In this document: piece by piece, positions 24,334-35,043 of the stretch
Layout of the letters: every line of letters begins with the position of its first letter
How positions within the stretch are numbered: position 1 is the stretch's first letter
NCBI RefSeq assembly: GCF_000024465.1
Contig: NC_014010.1
Coordinates: forward strand, 1,054,001 to 1,118,000
Direction: 5' to 3'
Length of the DNA stretch: 64,000 nt
DNA from: Candidatus Puniceispirillum marinum IMCC1322
GTDB taxonomy: Bacteria; Pseudomonadota; Alphaproteobacteria; Puniceispirillales; Puniceispirillaceae
Translations under genes and position numbers: made by a program
The notes under the pieces: model-generated
Told to the model about the DNA's origin: nothing
Seen by the model: the letters and a program-made list of their open reading frames with translations, nothing else
Database searches by the model: none

Positions 24334-24648
24334 CTACATATCATCCGGAATTGTAAGACGGATGCCATCAAGTTCAGCCGACATTGTCAACTGACACCCA
24401 AGCCGTGAGGTTTCGGTCAGGCCAAAAGCGAGATCGAGCATATCTTCTTCATCCTCGCTAGGCGCGCCGGTTTTGGCAAACCAGTCGGCATCAACAATCA
24501 CATGACAGGTTGCACAAGACAAACAGCCCCCACAGGTACCTTCAATACCAAGATTGGCATCGCGGCCAGCTTCCATCACACTCACGCCCTCATTGACGTT
24601 GACATTCAACTCGGTGCCATCTGGCTTTACAAAGATGATGTTTGGCAT
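24334..24648 (-). CDS. adrenodoxin-type 2Fe-2S ferredoxin
   Basis: 104 residues from ATG at 24648. Cluster ligands C39-x5-C45-x2-C48 (EGTCGGCLSCATCHV) and C85 (SRLGCQLT) match vertebrate-type/Isc-type ferredoxins. Such proteins carry electrons for Fe-S assembly or monooxygenases. It sits between a cysteine desulfurase and mnmA, ten bases from the mnmA start, which suggests a role in sulfur transfer or cluster assembly. Confidence 0.93.
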   Translation of the reverse strand: MPNIIFVKPDGTELNVNVNEGVSVMEAGRDANLGIEGTCGGCLSCATCHVIVDADWFAKTGAPSEDEEDMLDLAFGLTETSRLGCQLTMSAELDGIRLTIPDDM

Positions 24649-24713
24649 CGCAGTCACCACTCCTATTTCATTTGGTTATGTTGTCGGCTTGCACGCAGTT
24701 ACCGTCCGCAATT

Positions 24714-25814
24714 CTAACGCTTGTACAGCCCAAGAAAGACATCTGCAAGCCTTTCAAAGTCGGTTTTCTTGGTTTGCCAGCCTCCCGAAATACGCACAGC
24801 CTGACCAGCCAGATCACCAGCCCCCATAGCGGCCAGCACATGACTTGTTTTGACCTTGCCTGACGAACAGGCTGATCCGGCACTGATCGCGGCACCCGCA
24901 ATATCAAGCGCCATAACCATGGTTTCGGCGGACTTGCCCGCAATCGCAAGACAGCTGGTATTTCCAAGGCGCGGCACCTGCTGGCCAAAAACATGCGCAT
25001 CTGGCACATGCGCAAGCATCATATCTTCAAACTGATCGCGCCATTTTGACATCGCTTCATAATGCGCAACATCCCCAAAGGCAGCCGATGCGGCGGCACC
25101 AAAACCGGCAATGCCAATAAAGTTTTCTGTGCCTGAGCGACGTCCCTGTTCCTGACCGCCGCCCCGTAGCAAACTTTGCAACGCATTGCCCGGCTTGACC
25201 AGCACAGCACCGACACCCGCCGGCCCGCCAATTTTATGCGCCGACAGGCTGGCGTAATCCAGATCTAGCGCGGCAAAGCTGAAATGATCCTTAGCCAGTA
25301 ATTGCACCATATCGCTATGCACGGCAATGTTGTTTTCACGCGCCAGCGCAACAAGTTCAGCCACTGGCTGAATAACGCCTGTTTCGTTATTGGCTGCCAT
25401 TACCGACAAGATGGTTGATGGCCTTTGCTCGTCAGGCAATCCGGCAAGCACAGCACGCGCATGCTCCAGATCAATCACGCCATCTGATGTCACATTGATG
25501 ACACTGGCACTCACAGCACATGCACGCACCGAATCATGCTCAATTGCCGAGGTGACAATATGCGCAAAGCCGGCCAAAGCCAGATTGTTGGATTCGGTAC
25601 CGCCGCTGGTAAACACCACATCTGCGGCTCTTGACCCCGCCAGCAAAGCAACTGATTCACGCGCCGCCTCGACGGTCAAACGTGCCGTACGGCCAAAAGA
25701 ATGTACCGATGACGGATTCGCTGGTGCGCCCATCGCCTTATGTATCGCCGCCGACGCTTCAGGGCGAAGCGGTGCTGTGGCATTGTTGTCAAAATAAAGC
25801 GGCGTCATTCCCAT
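24714..25814 (-). CDS. cysteine desulfurase (NifS/IscS family)
   Basis: 366 residues from ATG at 25814. PLP-enzyme features: TSGGTESNN, H93 (IEHDSV), NNETGVIQP, HSDMVQ, K194 (SLSAHKIGGP) forming the Schiff base, and C316 (SAGSACSSGK) accepting the persulfide. The short loop around the cysteine places it nearer to class I (IscS/NifS) than to SufS. It liberates sulfur from cysteine for Fe-S clusters and thiolated tRNA. Its neighbours, cysE upstream and ferredoxin plus mnmA downstream, form a chain from serine to thio-tRNA. Confidence 0.92.
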   Translation of the reverse strand: MGMTPLYFDNNATAPLRPEASAAIHKAMGAPANPSSVHSFGRTARLTVEAARESVALLAGSRAADVVFTSGGTESNNLALAGFAHIVTSAIEHDSVRACAVSASVINVTSDGVIDLEHARAVLAGLPDEQRPSTILSVMAANNETGVIQPVAELVALARENNIAVHSDMVQLLAKDHFSFAALDLDYASLSAHKIGGPAGVGAVLVKPGNALQSLLRGGGQEQGRRSGTENFIGIAGFGAAASAAFGDVAHYEAMSKWRDQFEDMMLAHVPDAHVFGQQVPRLGNTSCLAIAGKSAETMVMALDIAGAAISAGSACSSGKVKTSHVLAAMGAGDLAGQAVRISGGWQTKKTDFERLADVFLGLYKR

Positions 25815-25848
25815 CACGCATGGTTCCAGCTAAAAACTAAAAAGATAA

Positions 25849-26598
25849 TCAAGATTTATTGCTACGCCTACTTGGCTGGCTGGTTTTTCCTGCCTTGTTG
25901 TGAAGCTGGGTTGCCGAAACACGATCTTCCATATCATTAAGACGGGCACGCAAGCTTTGCACTTCATCAACAAGCGCGGTGATAATGCGCTCGCGTGGAT
26001 CGGCATTAGCCATATCATGAACGCCGTAGGGCTGAAAGCTCTCATCAACGGTTTTCGGCGTTGTCTTATTTGTCATCTGGCGAGCCGGAACACCGACAAC
26101 GGTTGCGCCCTCAGGCACATCTTTGGTGACCACCGAATTACCACCGACACGCGCACAACGATTAACGGTGATATTACCCAGAATCTGCGCACCTGATCCG
26201 ACGATCACATCATCGCCCAAAGTTGGGTGGCGTTTGACCGAACGTTGCGATTCAGCATCTACCGCCGGCAACACACCACCAAGCGTGACCCCCTGATACA
26301 ACGTTACATTATCGCCGATTATGGCTGTTTCACCAATCACGACGCCTGACCCATGATCGACAAAAAAACCACCGCCGATGGTCGCACCGGGATGAATTTC
26401 GATGCCTGTGAGCCAGCGGGCAATCTGCATGATCCAACGCGCAATAAAGCGTAGCCCGATATTCCACAATGGATTCGACAAGCGATAGGCCACCATGACA
26501 TGAAAACTTGGATATAGAATCACCGCGGCAAAACGATTGCTAGCCGCGGGGTCACGCGTCATAATTGCCTTTAGATCACGGTTCAAATTTGCAAACAT
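25849..26598 (-). CDS. cysE: serine O-acetyltransferase
   Basis: 249 residues from ATG at 26598, chosen because FANLNRDLKAIMTRDP is the usual N-terminus; the open frame continues upstream to 26634. The left-handed beta-helix has the hexapeptide pattern IHPGATIGGGFFVDHGSGVVIGETAIIGDNVTLYQGVTLGG, and the active-site His lies in VDHGSG. It acetylates serine for cysteine synthesis. The C-terminal 50 residues (VDEVQSLRARLNDMEDRVSATQ) extend the family's usual end as a coiled coil. It probably leads the operon cysE - desulfurase - fdx - mnmA. Confidence 0.92.
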   Translation of the reverse strand: MFANLNRDLKAIMTRDPAASNRFAAVILYPSFHVMVAYRLSNPLWNIGLRFIARWIMQIARWLTGIEIHPGATIGGGFFVDHGSGVVIGETAIIGDNVTLYQGVTLGGVLPAVDAESQRSVKRHPTLGDDVIVGSGAQILGNITVNRCARVGGNSVVTKDVPEGATVVGVPARQMTNKTTPKTVDESFQPYGVHDMANADPRERIITALVDEVQSLRARLNDMEDRVSATQLHNKAGKTSQPSRRSNKS

Positions 26599-26708
26599 GA
26601 TTGCAGTTTCTCTCATCTGATTAACGATCTGCACAAAGCTGGCTTGGCGATCGCGCCTTATTAAGATATAAGCCGTTCATTAAATAGCACAAGTGGAGCA
26701 AAAAAAAT

Positions 26709-27371
26709 ATGCCTGAGGTCATCATTAACGGCCCTGAAGGTCGCCTTGAATGTCGCTATATGCCTGCCGAAGCAAGTGACGCCCCGACGGCGCTTATTTT
26801 GCATCCGGAGCCAGATAAAGGCGGCACCATGAATAACCGGGTGACCTATGCTCTTTATAAATTATTCCAAGCGCGCGGATTTTCCGTCATGCGGTTCAAT
26901 TTCCGCGGCGTTGGCCGAAGCCAGGGTGTATATGATAATGGCGAAGGCGAATTATCCGATGCGGCAACAGCCATGGATTGGTTGCAAGCGCAGAATCCAT
27001 CATCGCGGCAATGCTGGATCGCCGGCTTTTCGTTTGGATCATGGATTGGTATGCAGCTTATGATGCGCCGCCCTGAAATTCAGGGATTCATCTCGGTTAC
27101 GCCGCCTGCTGTTACGCATGATTTCTCGTTTCTGGCACCTTGTCCGGCATCTGGACTCATCATGCATGGCGAGCTGGACGAACAGGTGCCACCTGAAAGT
27201 GTCGAAAAGCTGGTTGAACGCCTATCAATTCAGAAAGGCGTCAATATTACCGTTGACGTTCTGCCTGGGGCAAATCACTTCTTTACCGAGCATCTTGACC
27301 CGATGATCGAACGTGTCGAAGCTTATCTGAACGACTCGATTAACGAAGATGATTTCGACCCGCTTGCCTGA
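26709..27371 (+). CDS. alpha/beta hydrolase
   Basis: 220 residues. The nucleophile elbow is GFSFGSW (Ser in G-x-S-x-G), followed by HGELDEQVP for the acid and GANHFF with the catalytic His. The oxyanion region RFNFRGVGRSQG comes after the HPEPDKGGTMNNRV motif. This resembles the small hydrolases of the BAAT/serine aminopeptidase-like group common in alphaproteobacteria. The substrate is unknown. It is divergent from cysE. Confidence 0.85.
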   Translation: MPEVIINGPEGRLECRYMPAEASDAPTALILHPEPDKGGTMNNRVTYALYKLFQARGFSVMRFNFRGVGRSQGVYDNGEGELSDAATAMDWLQAQNPSSRQCWIAGFSFGSWIGMQLMMRRPEIQGFISVTPPAVTHDFSFLAPCPASGLIMHGELDEQVPPESVEKLVERLSIQKGVNITVDVLPGANHFFTEHLDPMIERVEAYLNDSINEDDFDPLA

Positions 27372-27423
27372 TTGAGACAAGTGCATTGTAACGACTTTTG
27401 CACTCTATATTGAGTTGAATGAC

Positions 27424-28668
27424 ATGACCTATAAATCAGATCTTATCCAGCACTATACTGACCGCGGCTATATTCATCAGGCCACCAATATCGAAGCGCT
27501 GGACGATGCTGCCAGCACCAAGGTTTTGCCAGCCTATATTGGTTTTGACTGTACGGCCGATAGCCTGCATGTCGGGTCGCTGGTGCAGATCATGATGCTA
27601 CGTATTTTACAGAAAACCGGCCATAAGCCGATTGTTCTGATGGGCGGCGGCACAACCAAGGTTGGAGATCCGTCAGGTAAGGATACAGCCCGCCCGTTGC
27701 TATCAGATCAGGATATCGAAGCGAATAAGAACGGCATCAAAAAGGTATTTGAAAAATATCTGAAATTTGGCGATGGCCCGACCGATGCAATTATGGTTGA
27801 TAATGCCGACTGGTTGGACACGCTTGGCTATATCCGGTTTTTGCGTGACTTTGGCCCGCATTTTTCAATTAACCGCATGATGGGCATGGATTCGGTCAAA
27901 TTGCGACTTGACCGCGAACAACCGCTTTCATTTCTGGAATTCAACTATGCGATTCTTCAGGCTTATGATTTTCTCGAGCTACGCCGCCGCTATGGATGTC
28001 TGCTCCAGATGGGGGGATCGGATCAGTGGGGCAATATCGTTACCGGCATTGATCTGACCCGCCGCGTCGATGCGCAGGAAATTTTTGGTCTTACGTCACC
28101 CCTTATCACCACGGCATCGGGTGCCAAAATGGGCAAATCTGCCGATGGTGCGGTATGGTTGAATGACGATAAATTATCAGCTTTTGATTTCTGGCAGTTC
28201 TGGCGTAACACCGAAGATGCCGATGTTGCCCGTTTTCTGGCGCTATTTACCGAATTGCCCATGGATGAGGTGAACCGGCTAGGTGCGCTGGAAGGTGCCG
28301 ACATCAATGAAGCCAAAATTATTCTGGCTAATGAAGCGACAAGCCTGTGTCATGGCACAGAGGCGGCCGCGCATGCCATGCAAACAGCCCAGCAGACCTT
28401 TGCCGGATCGGGCGTTTCAGACGGTTTGCCACAATTTGATCTTGCGGCGGGACGGGCTGAAGCGCTGGACATGGTCGAGGCGCTAAAAATTGTCGGCTTT
28501 GCCGCATCAAATGGCGAAGCGCGGCGCTTGATACGCGGCGGTGGTGCGCGGGTGAATGATGTGGCTATCAATGACGAAAACATGCAACTGACATTATCTG
28601 ATTTTATTGATGGCAAGGCCAAGATATCAGCAGGCAAAAAACGTCATGCCATGCTTGTCGCTGGCTAG
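27424..28668 (+). CDS. tyrS: tyrosyl-tRNA synthetase
   Basis: 414 residues from ATG at 27424; the frame begins with TTG at 27415. HIGH-like motif HVGS (SLHVGSLVQ) and KMSKS-like KMGKS ([10 protein letters not shown]), Tyr-binding [15 protein letters not shown], and a C-terminal S4 RNA-binding domain ([14 protein letters not shown]). It charges tRNA-Tyr. It is convergent with the AsmA-like gene, and the two stop codons share the palindrome CTAG. Confidence 0.95.
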   Translation: MTYKSDLIQHYTDRGYIHQATNIEALDDAASTKVLPAYIGFDCTADSLHVGSLVQIMMLRILQKTGHKPIVLMGGGTTKVGDPSGKDTARPLLSDQDIEANKNGIKKVFEKYLKFGDGPTDAIMVDNADWLDTLGYIRFLRDFGPHFSINRMMGMDSVKLRLDREQPLSFLEFNYAILQAYDFLELRRRYGCLLQMGGSDQWGNIVTGIDLTRRVDAQEIFGLTSPLITTASGAKMGKSADGAVWLNDDKLSAFDFWQFWRNTEDADVARFLALFTELPMDEVNRLGALEGADINEAKIILANEATSLCHGTEAAAHAMQTAQQTFAGSGVSDGLPQFDLAAGRAEALDMVEALKIVGFAASNGEARRLIRGGGARVNDVAINDENMQLTLSDFIDGKAKISAGKKRHAMLVAG

Positions 28669-31600
28669 TCGGCCTGCGCGCCAAACAGGCGGTCGCTTTC
28701 GCGCTTTAGCCATTCCGGACTGAATATATCGCGCAAAACTCCTGGTGCCAATGACGCCGCATTGATCGAGGTTTCAGGATCATCCATTTTGCCGATCATG
28801 CTGAACTGGGTTGTAAAAATACCCGACTTGTCAATGCCGGTCAGGACGTTCCCAAGAAGCGGCACCGCCCCTATTATTTTACTGAGCTGGTTAGCTGGTA
28901 CAAGATTCCCCGAAATATCCATTTGACGTGTTTTGTTGTTAAAGCGCCCCACAACAGCCACGCTGACAGCTCCACCGCTGGCTTCCATGCGCGAGATAGA
29001 AATATCCGATCCGCGTTTTTCAAACCTTGCAACGCCGTTGCTAAAGGCCGTGCCTTCGCCTTCAACCAGACCGATGATACCTGCTGGCCCCAAAAGCGAG
29101 AATATGCGGACTGCCCGTGGGGCTTTGACCACATTAAAATCTGAAAGTGTGATGTTGGTATTGAAGGAAGAAAAATCAGTGCTGATAAAGTTATTCTCTA
29201 GCCGGACAGATCCCGCACGTATTGCATCGGTAATCCCGAGCCCGGACAGCATACGCCCCGCATTTTTGGAGGTCAGAACAAGAACCGCTTGCTCGCCGCC
29301 ATTGCCATTAAATGTAATCTGCGTTTCGGCACCGCCAATAAGGCCCGCCCCACTAAGGTGATCACCTCTTGGACCAAAATTCACTGTCATCTGGCCTTCG
29401 CTGACCAATGGTTTGCCTTTGGTCAATAACGTACCGGAAAACACAGCCTTACCATTACCCGCTTCATCACGCGAACCCTGAATATGGCCGGATAATGCGT
29501 TTTGTGCGTCGATGTAAATCGTGTCAGCGGTCACATCAAAGGTAATGGGCGCGCCCCCGCCAACACCCTTATTGCGTCGCAATGGCACCAGATCAATCGT
29601 GCGGGCAGACGCGCTAACGCTCCAGCCGCCCTTGGCGCTTGTTTCGACTATCAGATCACGGATATCATTACCCGGCATTGTCAGCTTGTTAAAAAAGGCC
29701 GCCTGCAAACTGCCATCAACACCAAGCGCTAATTGCCCTTTGGCCGCCAGCGTGCCTAGTGACAGGTCAATATCCTGTATGGCTGTTACCACGCCGTTAC
29801 GAAGCACAAAGCTGGCATTCACAACGCCGTTTTCAGCCGGAAATTTCGCCCAGTTCAATGCTGGCACATTGATCGAAGCGTTGGTCAGGTCTGTTGATAG
29901 GTTAATCTGTGCGTTATTCCATCCGGTCGATGAACTAAAGCCAATTTTAGCGCTGGCTTTACCCTCAATATCAAGTCCGGACATTTTGGCAAAAATACCC
30001 GTCATAATCGGCGATGATTCAAACTGCCCTACAAAATCAACTTCTCGGGTCGCTTTGTTGGTTTGAAAGGTAAATCTGGCGGGCATATCAAAAACTTCTG
30101 CATCACCGGTAATATCAACCTTGTTCTTTTCAAATGAGGCAATCATTGCCGCCGATTCCAGATTGATGCCAAACGGCAGACCCCTGATTGTGGCATTGCG
30201 CGTAGTGGCATTTACAGCGGTGTCGGCATTGGCAAATTTAGCCCCCTTACGTAACGGAAAACGTGATGTCAGTGACAGTTCGGTGGTTCCAGATACGGTA
30301 AGTTTTTCGAGATCGATCGCGCCTACCTTGCTGCGTCCGGTGCGTTTGAAAATATCCAGCGCCGTCGTCATTCCGCCTTGCGCCTTTAGCGACAAATCGA
30401 TCATTCTTTGGTCATTGGTCAGGATCGGACCGATCGTCACCCGCCCAGTTTCAAGAACAAAGTCTTCGAGTTGCCCCGAAGATGAGGTGATATTAAAGGC
30501 ATCATTATTAAGCACAAGATTAGCATCAATACCGGTTATAAGCGGCATGTCAGGCGCCCACCTTACCGTCGCCTCCCGATATGACCCTGTGGCTGAAATA
30601 TCACTAAGTACCGGCTTTTGTGTTGCCGGCACATAAGCACCAGTCATCGACATACGGGCGTTTTCAATATGTCCTGCCAGAAGGTTGGCCTGCATCCAGC
30701 TACGGGTCTTTGCCAGCGCCCATCTTGGCCATAAGGCCTGAAAAAAGCGCGTATCAAGATTATCAACTTCCAGACTCACGTTGAAATCCCGCGGCATCCA
30801 GTCTGCCGCAACTGTCACATTACCATTCAGCGTGATCGCACCATCACCTGCAAAATCAGCAGTAAAGCTCTCAACCGTCAGATCACCATTGCGAAACGCC
30901 ATCTGTAATGCGGCCTTTTGCACCGGCATCGACTTTGTAAAATCTTCCAGCAATATCGAACCATTGCTCAGATCAAGTGCCAGATTGGCACTTTTTATCA
31001 CGCCACCAACACCGACATTTATATCCATGGCACCACCAACAGTACCCACAACACGTCGGATCTGACCCTTGGATAAATTGGCCCTTACACTGTCAAATTT
31101 TGTTGCCAGATCAAGCTTTGATAATTTTAAAACAAACGTGTCCCGATTGAAGGCTCCAATAAATTCGGCACCAAGATTGCTAACGATTCCACCTGAAAAT
31201 TGGCTTTGAAGCTGCGCCTTTAATGCGGGGGCAAGGTCATCTGGCCAATCATTGAAAATTGACTGTAACCGTAAGCTATTAGCATCGATTTTACCTGACA
31301 GGACTGACGTGGGCGCGCTGAGTTTTTCAACATCACCAGAAAAGGTGAAAGACCGATTATCATCCAGCAGGATTTGCGCCTTGGCCACAGTCGCAACATC
31401 AATATGGCTGAGATAGTCAAACGCAATCTCGGCTGACTTAAACGCGCCACGTTTTTGATTGGCCGTTTGTGACAGATATCCATCGGTTACAATAACATCA
31501 CCGAATATGGATGTGACAGCCTGACGCCGCATCTGCACTTTCAAAAAACCAGACAATGTACCAAAATGGCTTTGCCTGGCCATTTCAAGATCAAGATATT

Positions 31601-32357
31601 CGGCAATATCTGCCAGATTGAGTTCATCTGCGGTTATGTCGGTAATGAAATCTTCACCAGTCGGCAAACCGGAAAATGTAATCGCTAGTCGCCCCGCATC
31701 GACGCCATCGATCAGTCTTTGTCCGCGAATGCCACCAACAATCTGGCCGGACTCTTCAAGCTGGGCGTCAATATAAATGCTGGTAAGCTGAACCGGTGCT
31801 AACGCGCCTGTGGCGTCGGTAATCGTAACAAGATCAGTCTCGATACTAATTTGTTTCAAGCCTGCAAAATTAACCCGGTTATCATCTGTCACTGGGTCAG
31901 TTGCCAGCTTTGCAACATTGTCTGCTGGGGATCCCAACAAGGCGTTAAGCAAAGCCGTAGATTCCGAACCTGACCAACCTGTTGCCGATTTGACAAGCTT
32001 AATTTCGATGCCCCGCAAATTGAGCGCCACCGGCATACCTGTCCACAGGCTTTTAAAACCGAATTTGACCTCGCCTTCAGGCACGATGACAGTCTCATCA
32101 CCAAAGCTGAAGGTGATATCTTCTGCCTTTACGGATAATGGTGTTGGTGAAACGGAAAATGCTAATCGCGCCGCGCCAACCTCGGCAGCCACCTCGGCAG
32201 ACACTTTGGACAGCTCATATTCCAGAAGCTGGCGCAAACCACCTGCCTGCACGATCACAAAGCCAACGATGCCCGCAATCAAAATAAAAATAAGCAGTAA
32301 TGTTGTGAATAGGAGCTTCACCTTGTCTGCGCCTGATGTATGGCCCATTAAAGACAC
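28665..32357 (-). CDS. AsmA/YhdP-like large envelope protein
   Basis: 1230 residues. A single N-terminal membrane anchor (about 14-34, [22 protein letters not shown]) is followed by a long series of beta-rich repeats and an AsmA-C-like C-terminal region ([16 protein letters not shown]... [26 protein letters not shown]...GNLVP). That layout is of DUF3971/YhdP-TamB-type proteins that bridge inner and outer membranes and carry lipids. It occupies 3.7 kb without a break and is divergent from bcp. Confidence 0.85.
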   Translation of the reverse strand: MSLMGHTSGADKVKLLFTTLLLIFILIAGIVGFVIVQAGGLRQLLEYELSKVSAEVAAEVGAARLAFSVSPTPLSVKAEDITFSFGDETVIVPEGEVKFGFKSLWTGMPVALNLRGIEIKLVKSATGWSGSESTALLNALLGSPADNVAKLATDPVTDDNRVNFAGLKQISIETDLVTITDATGALAPVQLTSIYIDAQLEESGQIVGGIRGQRLIDGVDAGRLAITFSGLPTGEDFITDITADELNLADIAEYLDLEMARQSHFGTLSGFLKVQMRRQAVTSIFGDVIVTDGYLSQTANQKRGAFKSAEIAFDYLSHIDVATVAKAQILLDDNRSFTFSGDVEKLSAPTSVLSGKIDANSLRLQSIFNDWPDDLAPALKAQLQSQFSGGIVSNLGAEFIGAFNRDTFVLKLSKLDLATKFDSVRANLSKGQIRRVVGTVGGAMDINVGVGGVIKSANLALDLSNGSILLEDFTKSMPVQKAALQMAFRNGDLTVESFTADFAGDGAITLNGNVTVAADWMPRDFNVSLEVDNLDTRFFQALWPRWALAKTRSWMQANLLAGHIENARMSMTGAYVPATQKPVLSDISATGSYREATVRWAPDMPLITGIDANLVLNNDAFNITSSSGQLEDFVLETGRVTIGPILTNDQRMIDLSLKAQGGMTTALDIFKRTGRSKVGAIDLEKLTVSGTTELSLTSRFPLRKGAKFANADTAVNATTRNATIRGLPFGINLESAAMIASFEKNKVDITGDAEVFDMPARFTFQTNKATREVDFVGQFESSPIMTGIFAKMSGLDIEGKASAKIGFSSSTGWNNAQINLSTDLTNASINVPALNWAKFPAENGVVNASFVLRNGVVTAIQDIDLSLGTLAAKGQLALGVDGSLQAAFFNKLTMPGNDIRDLIVETSAKGGWSVSASARTIDLVPLRRNKGVGGGAPITFDVTADTIYIDAQNALSGHIQGSRDEAGNGKAVFSGTLLTKGKPLVSEGQMTVNFGPRGDHLSGAGLIGGAETQITFNGNGGEQAVLVLTSKNAGRMLSGLGITDAIRAGSVRLENNFISTDFSSFNTNITLSDFNVVKAPRAVRIFSLLGPAGIIGLVEGEGTAFSNGVARFEKRGSDISISRMEASGGAVSVAVVGRFNNKTRQMDISGNLVPANQLSKIIGAVPLLGNVLTGIDKSGIFTTQFSMIGKMDDPETSINAASLAPGVLRDIFSPEWLKRESDRLFGAQAD

Positions 32358-32503
32358 CCGTATGACTCCTGTTATTCTATCTTTCTAGATAGTCTGAATG
32401 CTACTGACAAGATAGCATTGTCTTGCAGACATCACTATCGTTCCTATTTAATAATTTAGAGTGCTAACATTAATCCGATCCAAGAAAAACCGGAGAATTT
32501 AAT

Positions 32504-32962
32504 ATGCTTGAAACTGGAATGGCTGTTCCTCAATTCGTCGTACCTACTGATAAGGATGATTTCAATATTGCAGATCATCATGGCAAAAAAATGGTGGTAT
32601 TTTTCTTTCCACGCGCAGACACCTCTGGCTGTACAAAAGAAGCTATCGCCTTTTCCGAATTAATCGATGATTTTACCGCCGCAAATTGTGTGGTGATAGG
32701 TATCTCGAAAGACAAACCCGCCAAGCAAGCCAAGTTTCGGGAAAAATATGGCCTGACCTGTGTCTTGGGCGCCGATCATGAAACCGATATTTGTGAGCAA
32801 TTTGGCGTGTGGGTCGAAAAATCAATGTATGGCAAAAAATATATGGGTATCCAGCGCGCCAGCTTCCTGATTGACGCCGATGGCACCGTGGCTGCAACTT
32901 GGCCAAAGGTGAAAGTTGACGGACATGCCGAAGCTGTCCTTGAAGCGGCACGCGCCTTATAA
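32504..32962 (+). CDS. bcp: thioredoxin-dependent peroxiredoxin (Bcp/PrxQ type)
   Basis: 152 residues. The peroxidatic Cys is C43 in PRADTSGCTKEAIAFSE. The usual resolving Cys five residues later is absent (Ile in its place); other cysteines are at C62 and in LTCVLG and DICEQF, so either a more distant resolving Cys is used or the protein works as a one-Cys enzyme. It reduces peroxides in the cytosol. A typical ribosome binding site (GGAG) precedes the start. Confidence 0.9.
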   Translation: MLETGMAVPQFVVPTDKDDFNIADHHGKKMVVFFFPRADTSGCTKEAIAFSELIDDFTAANCVVIGISKDKPAKQAKFREKYGLTCVLGADHETDICEQFGVWVEKSMYGKKYMGIQRASFLIDADGTVAATWPKVKVDGHAEAVLEAARAL

Positions 32963-32998
32963 ATGAATATGAGCCAAGGCAGATATGATTAAACAGAT

Positions 32999-33835
32999 AT
33001 GAGCCACGCTACGCTGACTGACGGCATTGTCGATTGCATTGCCACCAAAGATGCTATTGCAAAAGCCCTCAATACCCGGGCATTGGTTGCACAATGGCGT
33101 GCTGATGATATTACCGCTATTGGCACATGCGCCCCGCCTGAGCGTCCCGGACGCCCGCCTCTGCCTGCATTGCGGCCACCACGCGATGTACCAAAGCGCC
33201 GTATTACCGGTGGCGTCGCTGGCCGCGTTGCCCTGATCCATGCCATCGCCCATATCGAGCTTAATGCGATTGATCTGGCACTTGATATGGCCTGCCGGTT
33301 CACTGATCAGCATCTGCCACGCGACTTTTACCATGACTGGCTATCCGTTGCCGATGATGAAGCACGCCATTTTCTGATGCTCAATGACCGATTGGCTTTA
33401 CTTGACGCGCATTATGGTGATCTGCCTGCTCATGACGGGCTATGGCAAGCGGCCCAGGAAACTGCCCATGACTTGCTAGGGCGTCTGGCAATTGCCCCTC
33501 TGGTGCTGGAAGCGCGCGGACTTGATGTCACACCAGCCATGATCGACAAACTGAATGCTGTCGGGGACAGTGAAACGGCCGCCGCACTTGGTATTATCAT
33601 GCGTGACGAAGTGGGGCATGTTCTGATTGGCAAGCGCTGGTTTGACTATGTATGCGGCTTGCATCGCCGCGATCCGGTCAGCAGCTGGCATATGCTGGTA
33701 AAACGCTATTTCAAAGGCCCGCTTAAGCCGCCTTTTAATATAGAAGCCCGTGAAGCAGCCCATTTCTCGGCCGCCTTTTATGGCCCGCTTTCCTATCGCG
33801 AGGACCTTGTCTCAACGCCCACATATTCCAAATAG
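32999..33835 (+). CDS. DUF455 ferritin-like domain protein
   Basis: 278 residues. The middle contains acidic/His residues that fit a ferritin-like diiron site: HAIAHIELNAIDLALD, DWLSVADDEARHFLML, and a later RDEVGHVLIGKRWF. DUF455 proteins share this arrangement. The role is unknown; an oxidoreductase or hydroxylase acting on a redox cofactor is plausible. It lies 36 bases downstream of bcp. Confidence 0.82.
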   Translation: MSHATLTDGIVDCIATKDAIAKALNTRALVAQWRADDITAIGTCAPPERPGRPPLPALRPPRDVPKRRITGGVAGRVALIHAIAHIELNAIDLALDMACRFTDQHLPRDFYHDWLSVADDEARHFLMLNDRLALLDAHYGDLPAHDGLWQAAQETAHDLLGRLAIAPLVLEARGLDVTPAMIDKLNAVGDSETAAALGIIMRDEVGHVLIGKRWFDYVCGLHRRDPVSSWHMLVKRYFKGPLKPPFNIEAREAAHFSAAFYGPLSYREDLVSTPTYSK

Positions 33836-33864
33836 AATATAACCGCCATCATAGCTTTGCTTGG

Positions 33865-34974
33865 CTATTCGCGTTGCATACCGACCCGGGCGGCAAGGCT
33901 GGCCTCGATGAAACTATCAAGATCACCATCAAGCACACCTTGGGCATTACCTTTTTCCACATTTGTGCGCAAATCCTTGACCATCTGATAAGGATGTAGA
34001 ACGTAAGACCGGATCTGATTGCCCCAGCCTATATCAGTTTTGCTGGCGGCAGCATCAGACGCGGCTTCTTCGCGTTTTTGCAATTCCAGCTCGTATAAGC
34101 GCGCTTTCAGCATATTAAAAGCCGTTGCCCGGTTGCGGTGCTGTGATCGGTCATTCTGGCATTGCACAACAATATTGGTTGGTAAATGGGTGATACGGAT
34201 CGCCGAGTCGGTTTTATTCACATGCTGTCCACCAGCCCCCGAAGCGCGGTAGGTATCAATGCGAAGATCCTTATCCTCGACCTCAATTTCAATATTATCA
34301 TCGACCACTGGATAAACCCATGCACTGGCAAAGCTGGTATGCCGCCGTGCCGAGCTATCATAAGGCGAAATGCGCACAAGACGATGCACACCGGATTCGG
34401 TTTTCAACCATCCATAGGCATTTTCACCGTCAATGCGCATGGTCACTGATTTGATGCCCGCCTCTTCACCAGCACTTTCTTCGATTAAATGCACCTTATA
34501 GCCGCGCTGTTCGCACCAGCGTCCATACATGCGAACCAGCATTTGCGCCCAGTCCTGTGCCTCGGTACCACCAGCACCAGCATGAATTTCCAGAAAACAA
34601 TCATTCGCATCAGCTTCGCCGGATAACAGGCTTTCAAGCTGGCGTTTATCCGCCTCGGTCACAAGCTTTGTCAGCACCGCTTCGGCTTCGGCGACAACAT
34701 CATCATCGCCTTCGGCAATGCCAAGCTCGATCAACGCCACACAATCATCCATTTCGGCTTGCATGTCCTTGATCAGATTGATCTGACGCTCAAGCCGGTT
34801 TTTTTCCCGCATGACATCCTGTGCCACGGCCTGGTCATTCCAGAAATCGGGCATGGTTGTTTGCGCTTCCAGATCATTTAGACGCGCAACCGCCACCTCG
34901 AAATTGACATGTTTGCGTAATAATTCCAGCGTTGATGAAATGACATCGATTTTGGCTTGGGTTTCGGCCTGCAT
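33865..34974 (-). CDS. prfB: peptide chain release factor 2
   Basis: 369 residues. GGQ at 248-250 (ASGAGGQHVNKTDSA) triggers peptidyl-tRNA hydrolysis. The stop-recognition loop reads S203-P-Y205 (RISPYDSSARRHTSF), where enterobacteria have SPF; this variant is common in alphaproteobacteria. The full frame is open from ATG, so the programmed +1 frameshift that regulates prfB in many bacteria is absent. Confidence 0.95.
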   Translation of the reverse strand: MQAETQAKIDVISSTLELLRKHVNFEVAVARLNDLEAQTTMPDFWNDQAVAQDVMREKNRLERQINLIKDMQAEMDDCVALIELGIAEGDDDVVAEAEAVLTKLVTEADKRQLESLLSGEADANDCFLEIHAGAGGTEAQDWAQMLVRMYGRWCEQRGYKVHLIEESAGEEAGIKSVTMRIDGENAYGWLKTESGVHRLVRISPYDSSARRHTSFASAWVYPVVDDNIEIEVEDKDLRIDTYRASGAGGQHVNKTDSAIRITHLPTNIVVQCQNDRSQHRNRATAFNMLKARLYELELQKREEAASDAAASKTDIGWGNQIRSYVLHPYQMVKDLRTNVEKGNAQGVLDGDLDSFIEASLAARVGMQRE

Positions 34975-35043
34975 CGTCTCTCTCTGTTTATAAAGCTTGC
35001 ACGTACCTAACCCGACAACGCCACGCTGACAAGTTTATATGAT

